DNA of 24,590 bases from a virus, in IMG/VR virus record IMGVR_UViG_3300042540_000242, positions 1 through 24,590 of that record. One strand, given 5' to 3'. Both the position numbers and the translations under genes were made by a program. Every line of letters starts with the position of its first letter. Positions within the stretch are counted from its first letter, which is position 1. Shown here in pieces: positions 1 to 7,722 of this stretch. The notes beneath the pieces are model-generated. The model searched no databases. It saw only the letters and a list, made by a program, of their open reading frames with translations, and had not been told where the DNA came from.

Positions 1-1
1 G

Positions 2-82
2 GCGGGAAATACTGAAAAAGCATCTGATGATGTAACACCAGATGGGTGGTCTGACGGACAGGTTGTTTGGTATCCCTCATAA
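2..82 (+). CDS. C-terminal end of an unidentified upstream protein (partial)
   Basis: An open frame enters from the left edge and ends at TAA 80-82, giving 26 residues that finish in ...GQVVWYPS. The tail is acidic and aromatic (DD, DGW, DGQ). In T4 the gene before 18 is 17, the large terminase, but nothing in this fragment resembles a terminase end that I recognise, and a structural protein is equally possible. It is called coding because it is open to a stop placed just before a late-promoter-like box and the next gene. Function not assigned. Confidence 0.45.
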   Translation, partial: AGNTEKASDDVTPDGWSDGQVVWYPS

Positions 83-89
83 AAAATCT

Positions 90-97
90 TATAAATA
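90..97 (+). promoter_or_regulatory. Late promoter of T4 type (TATAAATA) for gp18
   Basis: The octamer TATAAATA is the exact T4 late -10 consensus read by RNA polymerase carrying gp55. It lies 15 bases before the ATG of the sheath gene, with an AGGA ribosome-binding site at 104-107 in between. A late structural gene directly downstream fits this use. Confidence 0.75.
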
Positions 98-112
98 CTA
101 GCGAGGAATATT

Positions 113-1990
113 ATGGGATTACCAACAGGACCAGGATCACTATCTTCAGTACCAAACAGCCCCTTTACGGATTTTATTGACACTCAGGCTCGTAATTTTG
201 AGTCAGAAACACCACCAAGTGATGTTACAAAGGCACTAGTGGCTGCTTTATCTGCTGGATACTGGCAAAGCGCATCAGCAACTCCAGGAAATCAATTCCC
301 AGGATTAACTGCATGTGGTCTTTATGGTCTTTTAAAGATAGTACAGGAGTCAAATCTGCCAGAAGTTGCAATATATAATTTAACCAGTACTGACTTTTCA
401 AATAGAGATTATGAGTTTGCTCAAGAAACACAGGCATTTATTTTTAAAAATCCACAGGGATTTATTGGTTATTTGAATGCCATACACAATAACATAAATG
501 CTATTATTAGAAACTATTTGCCACAAACTCCCGACTCACTGGGTTACGGAAGAACCGACGCAGCATATGCGCAAGATAGTCAAGCAACGGCAAATAATAC
601 AAATAGAAACAGATTTTTATTTTTAAGAGATATATTTTTACCGGGATCCTATACTGGAAACACTGGCGGTGTTTTGCCAGAAGATGAGCTCACAGGTGAG
701 GTTGATTTTAAAGGCGGCGGCATAACTGGAGCATTTGTTGTCTATGACAATACAAACAGTCAATATACTCTAAGTCGAACTGGAATTGAATTTTATACAG
801 TTTTAAATTATCTTTCTTATGGCGGTATAGCATGCGTTGGTGGTGATTATGCTGTGTTGGATAATAATATGACTACTCCGCTCCAACCAGGTGCAGATGT
901 CATTATGACGTTGGACATGGCTTCATACCTTGATGCTCAAGGAATTACTACTGGAAATAATAGAGCTGTGTATGGAGCTCTTCCATACTCATATGCAAGC
1001 GGAAACACATATAACTTCTGCCATGGATCAAGTGCAGATTTCTTAAACAACAGCTATGCAAACGTTGTTAGACGTAATAATATATTCAACGCTTTGTTGG
1101 ATACCGGAAATGCTTTCCGTGAAAATTTTGTAATCATTCACTCAGGCCTCTCCGGTTCCGATTTTAGTTTAGCACAGAACAGTACAACTGGAACTTACAG
1201 CGATGTAAATCGCTATCCAGGTTTGGATGGAAGGTCTTCACTATATCAAAATATTGAAAACGTTGCAGGTCTAACTGCTTATGTTCTAAATGGAGCAGCA
1301 CTTAACAAGACCTTCTGTATTATGGGTCTAAAAACTAAGACAATTGCTACAAATAATTTTGGTCAAAATGGTACACTGCAAATCACCATTCCACTGATCA
1401 GTGACGTAGCAGGTGCAATGCACAGAGCAAAGGTTGCTGGAAACGTCTACATCGCCGCCACCGGATCAAATTTGGCATCGGTTCTCAATGTAGATACTAT
1501 TACTCCAGCGGCTCCTAGTTCTTCTTGGCAGTATAGCGATACATTGAAGCGCAAGCGCATCAACTATTACCAATCGGGAGTTGGAAGTGGCTATTATCTG
1601 GCTTCAGATTACGTAGGCGTCACTGGCGGATATACTGCAAACAACAGAGTCGGTGTTCCAAGTTTGATTCAACAAGTAAAAACCATTGCAGAAGATGCTA
1701 TTGCACAGTACGTAGATGCCGCAATAAGCAACACTGCAACATGGGCAGCTGCACGTACCAGCGTAATAAATGCACTCAGTAATGCTGGTTCTAATCTATT
1801 GAATGCTCTTGATACTACTGGTACCAGATCTTTTGATTCACCCGGAATTGTAGTTTGCGATTCAACAAATAACACTACTACCAGTGGAACTTTGCGAGTT
1901 GACATTAAAATTTATCCAAAGCAAACCTTTACGTCAAATCCCGGAACTGCAGTCAATGGCTTCCTCGTAACTGTCACAGCACAGGAGTAA
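113..1990 (+). CDS. gp18: Tail sheath protein gp18-like
   Basis: Protein of 625 aa (T4 gp18 is 659). Sheath subunits surround the tail tube and contract during injection. The call rests on position, directly before two gp19-type tube genes and gp20, and on sheath-like C-terminal features: a YQNIENVAGLTAYVLNG stretch near residues 380-400, a long helix-rich segment with ATWAAARTSVINAL near 540-560, and a final beta strand region (RVDIKIYPKQ) that in sheaths forms the inter-subunit handshake. The N-terminus (MGLPTGPGSLSSVPNSPF) lacks the usual LLSPGVEVKE opening of sheath proteins, so the N-terminal arm is divergent. The start is supported by AGGA at 104-107. A late promoter lies just upstream. 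I am fairly sure of sheath, less sure of domain borders. Confidence 0.78.
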   Translation: MGLPTGPGSLSSVPNSPFTDFIDTQARNFESETPPSDVTKALVAALSAGYWQSASATPGNQFPGLTACGLYGLLKIVQESNLPEVAIYNLTSTDFSNRDYEFAQETQAFIFKNPQGFIGYLNAIHNNINAIIRNYLPQTPDSLGYGRTDAAYAQDSQATANNTNRNRFLFLRDIFLPGSYTGNTGGVLPEDELTGEVDFKGGGITGAFVVYDNTNSQYTLSRTGIEFYTVLNYLSYGGIACVGGDYAVLDNNMTTPLQPGADVIMTLDMASYLDAQGITTGNNRAVYGALPYSYASGNTYNFCHGSSADFLNNSYANVVRRNNIFNALLDTGNAFRENFVIIHSGLSGSDFSLAQNSTTGTYSDVNRYPGLDGRSSLYQNIENVAGLTAYVLNGAALNKTFCIMGLKTKTIATNNFGQNGTLQITIPLISDVAGAMHRAKVAGNVYIAATGSNLASVLNVDTITPAAPSSSWQYSDTLKRKRINYYQSGVGSGYYLASDYVGVTGGYTANNRVGVPSLIQQVKTIAEDAIAQYVDAAISNTATWAAARTSVINALSNAGSNLLNALDTTGTRSFDSPGIVVCDSTNNTTTSGTLRVDIKIYPKQTFTSNPGTAVNGFLVTVTAQE

Positions 1991-1993
1991 TGA

Positions 1994-2569
1994 ATGAGTC
2001 AAACCATTTCAGACTTTAAAAATGGGTTTAACGGCGGCACTAGAGCCAATCGGTTTTCAATTAAATTCAATTGGCCAGCTGCTGTTCAAGCAGGTGATGT
2101 AAATTTGACATATCACGCAGTTGCTGCAAAGCTTCCCGAAGGAGAACTTGGAAGCATTTCTATTCCTTATAGAGGTCGCGTGGCACACTTTGCAGGCGAC
2201 AGAGATTACAAGCCGTGGACTGTTACTATAATAGATGATACTGGAAACAACGAGTCTTGGTCACTGTTTCACAAGTGGTCAAATCTTTTAAATAGCCATG
2301 CAACTAATAAATCATTAGATCCAACATTTGCTGCAAATGGTAGCAACCTATTACTAAAAACAATTGAGGTAAATCAACTATCTCATTCTTTAGGAAATAG
2401 TACTACTAATACAGCAGGACACGGTGTTCTTAGAAAAATTACTTTAAATCATGCTTGGCCGTCTGAAGTAGGTCAAATTGGATTTGATATGGGCGAAGGT
2501 GGAAGTTTAGTATCATTTACCGTAACTTTTAGCTACGATTACTACGACCTAACAACTATACAAACTTAA
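1994..2569 (+). CDS. gp19: Tail tube protein gp19 (first copy)
   Basis: Protein of 191 aa (T4 gp19 is 163). It builds the inner tail tube through which DNA passes. The T4 gp19 core pattern is visible: GRVAHFAGDRDYKPWTVTIIDD near residues 57-77 matches the T4 segment with AGDR, a WTVT strand and an acidic turn, and the C-terminal HAWPSEVGQIGFDM matches LWPTNVGELQLDW. It starts 3 bases after the gp18 stop, with CAGGAG inside the end of gp18 as ribosome-binding site, so the two are probably translated together. The N-terminal motif DFKNGFNGGTRANRF is shared with the next gene. Confidence 0.88.
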   Translation: MSQTISDFKNGFNGGTRANRFSIKFNWPAAVQAGDVNLTYHAVAAKLPEGELGSISIPYRGRVAHFAGDRDYKPWTVTIIDDTGNNESWSLFHKWSNLLNSHATNKSLDPTFAANGSNLLLKTIEVNQLSHSLGNSTTNTAGHGVLRKITLNHAWPSEVGQIGFDMGEGGSLVSFTVTFSYDYYDLTTIQT

Positions 2570-2582
2570 GAAATAATTTAAT

Positions 2583-3185
2583 ATGGATTTATCAGACTTC
2601 AAGGATCAATTTAATGGTGGTACCAGACCAAATAGATTTTTGGTAACAGGTGCAGTTGGTGAGTATGGTGGTGCTGCAACTCCACATACTTTCCACGTTC
2701 GTTCAACATTTCTGCCACCTGTAACAAACATTACGTTAACTTTAAATGCTTACGGTAGAAAAGTAAATATTCCAGGAGATAGAGAATATTCTCCATGGCA
2801 AATGACCATATATGATGATATCAAAAATGGATCAACAACTGAAGCCAATCCTACACATTTATGGGATTTATTTACCAAATGGCAAAATGAAATTAATAGC
2901 CACAACTCCAATCAACCAGATAGCGGTGGAGCTCCCGGTCCTGCTCCATTTTTGCAATATAAACAAAATTGGACAATTCAGCATTTAAATTTAAATGGTA
3001 ATTCGACTCCACTAAAAACATTTGAACTGAGAGGGTGTTGGCCCAAAACCGTCAGCGATATCGATCTAAACATGACTCGTCGTAATTTTATGAATACTTT
3101 TTCAGTAATTATGCTTTACGATGAAATAAGAATTAATGATACGACTTTAGATACGACCGCTACCGGTCAAGACTTGCTGTCTTAA
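2583..3185 (+). CDS. Second gp19-type tail tube protein (tandem paralogue)
   Basis: Protein of 200 aa, plainly a paralogue of the gene before it. Both begin DFKxxFNGGTRxNRF, both carry the core G-R-[KV]-x-x-x-[AP]-GDR-[DE]-Y-x-PW followed by a beta strand and DD, and both end with a CWPK/AWPS block. This copy has extra loops (a GSTTEANPT segment and a GGAPGPAP segment near residues 83-120). It may be a minor tube ring, a tube initiator or terminator, or a second tube subunit. Which copy forms the bulk of the tube cannot be told from sequence. The 13-base gap to the previous gene holds no promoter-like box. Confidence 0.85.
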   Translation: MDLSDFKDQFNGGTRPNRFLVTGAVGEYGGAATPHTFHVRSTFLPPVTNITLTLNAYGRKVNIPGDREYSPWQMTIYDDIKNGSTTEANPTHLWDLFTKWQNEINSHNSNQPDSGGAPGPAPFLQYKQNWTIQHLNLNGNSTPLKTFELRGCWPKTVSDIDLNMTRRNFMNTFSVIMLYDEIRINDTTLDTTATGQDLLS

Positions 3186-3190
3186 TTGCA

Positions 3191-3198
3191 TCTAAATA
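3191..3198 (+). promoter_or_regulatory. Late-promoter-like box (TCTAAATA) before gp20
   Basis: TCTAAATA lies in the 28-base gap before the portal gene, 15 bases before its ATG, the same spacing as the TATAAATA box before gp18. Similar CTAAATA boxes precede gp22 and gp23 in this window, which supports a phage-specific late motif. The use as promoter is inferred. Confidence 0.55.
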
Positions 3199-3213
3199 TT
3201 GTGAAAGATCATC

Positions 3214-4776
3214 ATGAACATCGAAGTATTTGGATTTGAATTTGGTAAAAAACGCTCTGCACAAGATGCAAGCGCATATGATGTTTTAAGTGGCCCAAAA
3301 AGATTAATTGCCAAAGAAGAATTTGATGGAACCGTCGCGGTTGAAGCTGGCGGTGTATTTGGCACTTACGTAGATTATTCGGCATCTTTAAAGGACGAAA
3401 ATGCAAACATCGTCCAGTACCGGAACATGTCACTGTACCCGGAAGTTGATGCCGCAATAGATGAGATCGTAAACTCCTCCATAGTATGGGGTACAGATCG
3501 CAAGCCAGTAAAATTAGACTTGACTGATGTACCACTTTCTGACATGGTAAAACGCAAGATGCATCTCAGCTTTGAGCGCATTCTGAAGATGATGGATTTT
3601 AATTCAAAGGCATATGAAATCTATCGCCGATGGTATGTTGACAGCAAACTTTTTTACTATGTCATCATTGATGAAAAAAATCCAAAAGACGGAATTCAAG
3701 AACTAATTCCTCTTGATCCGTTAAAAATTAAAAAGATTCGAAATGTCCAAAAAGAACCAGCTAGCCTGAGCACTGGCATGGTAGCCCTGATTAAGAATAT
3801 TGAAGAGTTTTATCTTTATTCGAATACAGATAAAGAATCTTTTTTGACTACTCCAAATCAAGGAATTAGAATTGCCAAGGATGCTATTGGATACGTCCAC
3901 TCAGGCATCATTGACCTGAATAGCAAGCGCGTAATTGGCTATTTACACAAGGCAATCAGACCTATCAACATGTTGCGCCAGTTGGAAGACGCACTGATGG
4001 TTTACCGCGTTGCTCGCGCACCGGAAAGAAGAGTATTTTACGTAGACGTTGGTCAGCTTCCAAAGCAAAAAGCAGAGCAATATCTACGTGACATGATGTC
4101 TCGTTTCAGAAATAAAATTGTTTACAACCAAGGATCTGGTGAAATTAAAAATGATCTCAACCATTTATCGCTTCTTGAAGACTATTGGATTCCTCGCAGA
4201 GAAGGCTCCAGAGGCACCGAAATTTCAGTGCTGCCGGGGGGCCAAGCAATGTCCCAGATCGAAGACGTTGACTACTTCAAAAAGAAACTGTACTCAGCGC
4301 TAAACGTTCCTATCTCCAGACTTGATACCAATTCTGGTTTCAATATGGGTCGTACAACCGAAATCTCCAGAGAAGAGATTAAGTTTTACAAATTCATTGA
4401 ACGGCTTCGTCACCAATTTGGTCAAATTTTCTTGCAACTGTTAAAAGTCGAATTGCTTTTGTCAGGAACAATGACCGAAGACGATTGGAACAGTATTAAG
4501 TATTATGTTAAACTCCAATACAATACTGACAACTACTTCTGGGATATCAAAGAAACAGAAATTCTTGCTGAACGTCTAAAGATGGTATCTGTAGCTGAAG
4601 GATTTGTAGGCAAATACATTTCTCAAAGTTATATTCGTAAAAATATTCTTCGTATGACTGATGAAGAAATGAAAATAATGGACGGTGAAATTCAAGAAGA
4701 TGCAATGAAACTTCAGGCCCAACAAGCTGCTGAAGCTGCGCAGGGAGTTCCCCCTGAAGGAGAGCAGCAGGCATGA
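3214..4776 (+). CDS. gp20: Portal vertex protein gp20
   Basis: Protein of 520 aa (T4 gp20 is 524). Twelve copies form the ring at one capsid vertex through which DNA is packed and to which the neck binds. The typical T4 portal series is present: MSLYPEVDAAIDEIVNSSIV near residues 72-92, HLSFERILKMMDFNSKAYEIYRRWYVDSKLFYYVIID near 111-147, a PERRVFYVDVGQLPKQKAEQYL block near 272-292, and RREGSRGTEISVLPGGQ near 328-344. The C-terminus is rich in Ala and Gln. Its stop overlaps the next ATG by four bases. Identification is secure. Confidence 0.97.
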   Translation: MNIEVFGFEFGKKRSAQDASAYDVLSGPKRLIAKEEFDGTVAVEAGGVFGTYVDYSASLKDENANIVQYRNMSLYPEVDAAIDEIVNSSIVWGTDRKPVKLDLTDVPLSDMVKRKMHLSFERILKMMDFNSKAYEIYRRWYVDSKLFYYVIIDEKNPKDGIQELIPLDPLKIKKIRNVQKEPASLSTGMVALIKNIEEFYLYSNTDKESFLTTPNQGIRIAKDAIGYVHSGIIDLNSKRVIGYLHKAIRPINMLRQLEDALMVYRVARAPERRVFYVDVGQLPKQKAEQYLRDMMSRFRNKIVYNQGSGEIKNDLNHLSLLEDYWIPRREGSRGTEISVLPGGQAMSQIEDVDYFKKKLYSALNVPISRLDTNSGFNMGRTTEISREEIKFYKFIERLRHQFGQIFLQLLKVELLLSGTMTEDDWNSIKYYVKLQYNTDNYFWDIKETEILAERLKMVSVAEGFVGKYISQSYIRKNILRMTDEEMKIMDGEIQEDAMKLQAQQAAEAAQGVPPEGEQQA

Positions 4777-5198
4777 GTAGTGCTCTAAGAGTGCATAGAT
4801 TGATAGAAAGCCTAATTGAGGGCGACGAAGACTTATTTCAACAGGGCTTAAATCAAGAGCTAAGCCTAAGAAAAGAAGACTTTTGTAAATTTTTATCTAT
4901 TAAAATTTTTGAGTCTATGCAAGAAAAAATTGTCGAAAAGGAGATAAATCTGACTGAAGAAGTTAAAGATTTTATCTCTTTGTTGGAGCAATTTAAAGAT
5001 AAAAAGACTCTTAAAATACAATTTAAAAACAAGTCTATTATAAATATTTCGGAAAATGAAATTTCACCAGTTAAACAGCTTTTTGACAATCTTAACTCAG
5101 AAAATCAAAAGCTTTTGGCACGCAATTTGTTTGAAAGTCCACAACACTTTAAACAAGCTACCGAATTTGCAAAGAAAGTAAAAGGATTATTTACATGA
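4773..5198 (+). CDS. Small protein of the head module, possible prohead core component
   Basis: Protein of 141 aa that overlaps gp20 and the next gene by four bases each, so it is translated with them. It is mostly helical and charged. The N-terminus, with LIESLIEGDEDLFQQGLNQEL, resembles the start of the next small gene (LIESIVNENAVDFRQ) and the helical start of T4 gp67. LIE-S and LIE-G match the T4 prohead-protease consensus [LI]xE before A/G/S. T4 has genes 67 and 68 at this place and T4 gp68 is of similar length, but I do not see a sequence match strong enough to name it. The core role is inferred from position. Confidence 0.6.
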   Translation: MSSALRVHRLIESLIEGDEDLFQQGLNQELSLRKEDFCKFLSIKIFESMQEKIVEKEINLTEEVKDFISLLEQFKDKKTLKIQFKNKSIINISENEISPVKQLFDNLNSENQKLLARNLFESPQHFKQATEFAKKVKGLFT

Positions 5199-5479
5199 CC
5201 GACAAACTCTCACTAATCGAATCAATCGTCAACGAAAACGCCGTAGATTTTCGCCAAATCGTCAACAAAGTTTTGTTGGAAAAACTCGCAATTCGTCTTG
5301 ATGAACAATACCACGACGTAGCTAAGACTATGTTTGTTCTCTCAGAAGCTGAAGAAGATCTGGAAGAAGATGACACTGAGTCTGAAGACTACAACGAAGA
5401 AGGCGAAGAGGAAATGGAAGCTGACCTAGCCCCAGAGGCTGGCACCGACCGCATTAGTCGCAGCTACGGAACATACTAA
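5195..5479 (+). CDS. gp67: Prohead core protein gp67-like, acidic
   Basis: Protein of 94 aa with the build of T4 gp67, the internal core protein that is cut to small peptides as the head matures. A helical N-terminal half (LIESIVNENAVDFRQIVNKVLLEKLAIRL is the region from residue 7) is followed by a very acidic tail (residues 51-78, largely Glu and Asp). Between them, VLSE-AEED near residues 48-55 sits where T4 gp67 has LVE-GEEP and fits the gp21 cleavage rule [LI]xE before A/G/S. It overlaps the preceding gene by four bases and ends 3 bases before gp21. Sequence similarity is low, as usual for this family, so the name rests on architecture and position. Confidence 0.7.
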   Translation: MTDKLSLIESIVNENAVDFRQIVNKVLLEKLAIRLDEQYHDVAKTMFVLSEAEEDLEEDDTESEDYNEEGEEEMEADLAPEAGTDRISRSYGTY

Positions 5480-5482
5480 ACC

Positions 5483-6127
5483 ATGAAACTTATCACCGAA
5501 CTAGTAGAAGACGTAAGATACATTCAAGAAGACGCCGCTGGCGGTGGTAAGGATTATTTCATTGAGGGCGTCTTTCTTCAGAGCGAAGTAAAGAACCGCA
5601 ATGGTAGAGTGTATCCTACTCCCACCATGATCAAAGAGTGCCGCCGTTACATCAAAGAATATGTTGACAAGGGTCGTGCTTTGGGTGAACTTAACCACCC
5701 AAGCGGACCTACAGTCAACCTTGACCGTGTTTCACACATGGTTAAGAATTTGAATGAATCTGGTAGAGACATGATTGGTCGTGCCAAGATTTTAAACACC
5801 CCGATGGGAAATATTGTAAAAAATCTCATCAACGAAGGTGCTAAACTTGGCGTTTCCAGCCGTGGTATGGGTTCTCTCAAAGCACGCAACGGATACCAAG
5901 AAGTCCAAGAAGATTTTATGTTAGCCGCAATTGATATTGTTGCCGACCCCTCTGCTCCAAATGCATTCGTAAACGGAATCATGGAAGGAAGAGAATGGGT
6001 TTGGGACAATGGAGTTTTGCGCGCCGAAGTTGTCGAAGGTTATCATAACACCATTAAAAAGAGCTCAAGCAGAAACCTTGAAAAAAACATGCTTAAGGTC
6101 TTTGGTCAATTCTTAAAAAGCATATGA
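5483..6127 (+). CDS. gp21: Prohead maturation protease gp21
   Basis: Protein of 214 aa (T4 gp21 is 212). It is a herpes-assemblin-like serine protease that sits in the prohead core and cuts core and shell proteins before DNA packaging. Visible active-site segments are GELNHP with His72, LGVSSRGMGSL with Ser125/126, and AAIDIVADPSAPNAFVNG with Asp151/155. The N-terminal block SEVKNRNGRVYP (34-45) is also typical. It overlaps the next gene by four bases (ATGA at 6124-6127). Substrates are expected among its neighbours: gp67-like, gp22, gp23 and perhaps the two small proteins without names. Confidence 0.95.
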   Translation: MKLITELVEDVRYIQEDAAGGGKDYFIEGVFLQSEVKNRNGRVYPTPTMIKECRRYIKEYVDKGRALGELNHPSGPTVNLDRVSHMVKNLNESGRDMIGRAKILNTPMGNIVKNLINEGAKLGVSSRGMGSLKARNGYQEVQEDFMLAAIDIVADPSAPNAFVNGIMEGREWVWDNGVLRAEVVEGYHNTIKKSSSRNLEKNMLKVFGQFLKSI

Positions 6128-6627
6128 GATCTTCAACCGTATCAGCCTTATACTATATTGCCGAGGCCGGTGGCTTCGGCAGTGGTACTTCAACCCCAAG
6201 CTCAGCAAGACCAACAACTTCAGTTGGTCCCAGCGTGTCTTCGTCAACTGGAAAGAAAAAAGTTTTTCCATTAATTGACCCATCCATAATGGGAAAAGAA
6301 AAGTTTCCAGACTTTGCCAGGGGTGCTGTAGAAACCATCGCCAAAGGTCCACGCTCTGCGTTTGGTCTTGCTGGTGATGCCAAGGGTGAAGCATTTTTAG
6401 CTACCACTGCTGGTGTATTGGCCGCAAAACAAGCTGCAAATCTTCCAAAGACATTTGAAAAAGAAACCCAAGCACAGCAAGAGGGTATTCGTAACATGAC
6501 CAATGTTGCTAATTTTTACAAAGGCATTGGAGCCCAGCCAAGACCCCTACACGAACCCGATCAACTTGGTCTATTGCAGACAATTTTGAAAAACTTTGGT
6601 GGAGCCTCTGGGCTTGCATCAAAGTAA
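6124..6627 (+). CDS. Unknown head-module protein with possible gp21 cleavage site
   Basis: Protein of 167 aa, translationally coupled to gp21 by the ATGA overlap. I do not recognise a family. The N-terminus reads YYIAE-AGGFGSG: IAE followed by A at residues 12-15 fits the prohead-protease rule exactly, and the Gly/Ser/Thr/Pro-rich stretch after it (15-45) looks like an exposed linker. The remainder has an Ala-rich helical part (AFLATTAGVLAAKQAANLPK near 90-110) and ends before a 66-base gap with a promoter-like box. Location between protease and scaffold suggests an internal or core head protein. That is an inference. Confidence 0.65.
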   Translation: MRSSTVSALYYIAEAGGFGSGTSTPSSARPTTSVGPSVSSSTGKKKVFPLIDPSIMGKEKFPDFARGAVETIAKGPRSAFGLAGDAKGEAFLATTAGVLAAKQAANLPKTFEKETQAQQEGIRNMTNVANFYKGIGAQPRPLHEPDQLGLLQTILKNFGGASGLASK

Positions 6628-6664
6628 GTCGGTAATTAAATTTTAATACAAAAACTAAGAATTG

Positions 6665-6672
6665 ACTAAATA
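6665..6672 (+). promoter_or_regulatory. Late-promoter-like box (ACTAAATA) before gp22
   Basis: ACTAAATA followed by AT lies 21 bases before the gp22 ATG, in the largest gap of the head module. AAAGGAA at 6682-6688 is the ribosome-binding site. The same ten bases, ACTAAATAAT, occur again before gp23. Confidence 0.55.
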
Positions 6673-6693
6673 ATAAAGCACAAAGGAACTCAT

Positions 6694-7680
6694 ATGAGCG
6701 ACCCAGTAACAAACGAATACCTAATGAATATTATCAAAGAAAATGTGGGAATGCCAGTACACGACTCCAACATGAAGGGCGCATTTGCTTCTAACGGAGC
6801 AACTCCCGTTCTTCCCGGTTCTATCGCAACTCCACAGACTGCCATGATGAACCAAGCCACCCTTCGTCCCCAAGGTGCCGCTGCTGCAACAATTGCACAA
6901 AATGCTGCTGCCCAAGGAGAAGAAGAAGAAGAAGACGAGACTGACATGCAAGAAGCAATAGCATTCGAAGCCAGCCTTCGTTCACTGCTTTCTGAAGTCA
7001 ATGTTTCTGAAAGCTTCTTTGTCCAAGCCAAGACACTTTTTGAAGCCGCTGTCGATACCAAGCTCAAGGCAATCGCCGAAGAGATTGCTCCGGCTCTTCA
7101 AGAAGAGTTTGAAGGCAAAGTCGGTGAAATCACCGTCACTTTGACCGAAAAGATCGATGACTATCTTGACTATGTCGTAGAAGAATGGATGCAAGAAAAC
7201 AAACTGTCAGTTGAAACTGGCATCAAGTCAACTCTTGCTGAGAACTTCATTCTTGGCCTCAAGAAGCTCTTTGAGATGCACTATGTTGATGTCCCCGCCG
7301 AGAAGTACAACGTTCTTGACGGCCTATACGAGCAATCCAACAAGCTTCAGGGCGACCTAAACGAAGTCATCCATGAAAACATGCGTCTTCGCAAGGATCT
7401 TCTTATCTCTGAGTGCGCCGGAATTTTTGTCAACGAGACAAAGGATATGGCTGACACCCAAGTAGAAAAGCTTGCTTCCTTGGTTGAAAATATTGAATTC
7501 AACTCAATCGAAGATTACAAGACTAAACTGCTCACCCTAAAGGAACACTACTTAGGGCAGAGAGTAGCCATTCCAGAGCAGCCAGTGCCGGAAATGACTT
7601 TCAGTTCAGTACCTAGCGTTCCAACAACTCTCGTAGAGAGTTACGCCAGCACATTGAATAGACTGGCTAAGAAAGTTTAA
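6694..7680 (+). CDS. gp22: Prohead scaffolding core protein gp22
   Basis: Protein of 328 aa (T4 gp22 is 269). It is the major internal scaffold of the prohead and is degraded by gp21. It shows a run of acidic residues (EEEEEDE near 75-82), then a long alpha-helical, coiled-coil-like body: EEIAPALQEEFEGKVGEITVTLTEKIDDYLDYVVEEWMQENKLSV from about residue 129 is the typical gp22 block, including YVVEEWMxEN. A C-terminal helix follows. The longer, Ala/Gln-rich N-terminal 70 residues account for the greater length. Position between gp21 and gp23 agrees. Its own late-type promoter and ribosome-binding site fit the large amounts a scaffold requires. Confidence 0.93.
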   Translation: MSDPVTNEYLMNIIKENVGMPVHDSNMKGAFASNGATPVLPGSIATPQTAMMNQATLRPQGAAAATIAQNAAAQGEEEEEDETDMQEAIAFEASLRSLLSEVNVSESFFVQAKTLFEAAVDTKLKAIAEEIAPALQEEFEGKVGEITVTLTEKIDDYLDYVVEEWMQENKLSVETGIKSTLAENFILGLKKLFEMHYVDVPAEKYNVLDGLYEQSNKLQGDLNEVIHENMRLRKDLLISECAGIFVNETKDMADTQVEKLASLVENIEFNSIEDYKTKLLTLKEHYLGQRVAIPEQPVPEMTFSSVPSVPTTLVESYASTLNRLAKKV

Positions 7681-7686
7681 ATTTTT

Positions 7687-7694
7687 ACTAAATA
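7687..7694 (+). promoter_or_regulatory. Late-promoter-like box (ACTAAATA) before gp23
   Basis: ACTAAATAAT, identical to the box before gp22, stands 28 bases before the gp23 ATG. A good ribosome-binding site (CAGGAG, 7706-7711) lies between. A separate strong late promoter is expected for the most abundant virion protein. Confidence 0.6.
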
Positions 7695-7722
7695 ATTACA
7701 ATCCACAGGAGATATAACTAAA

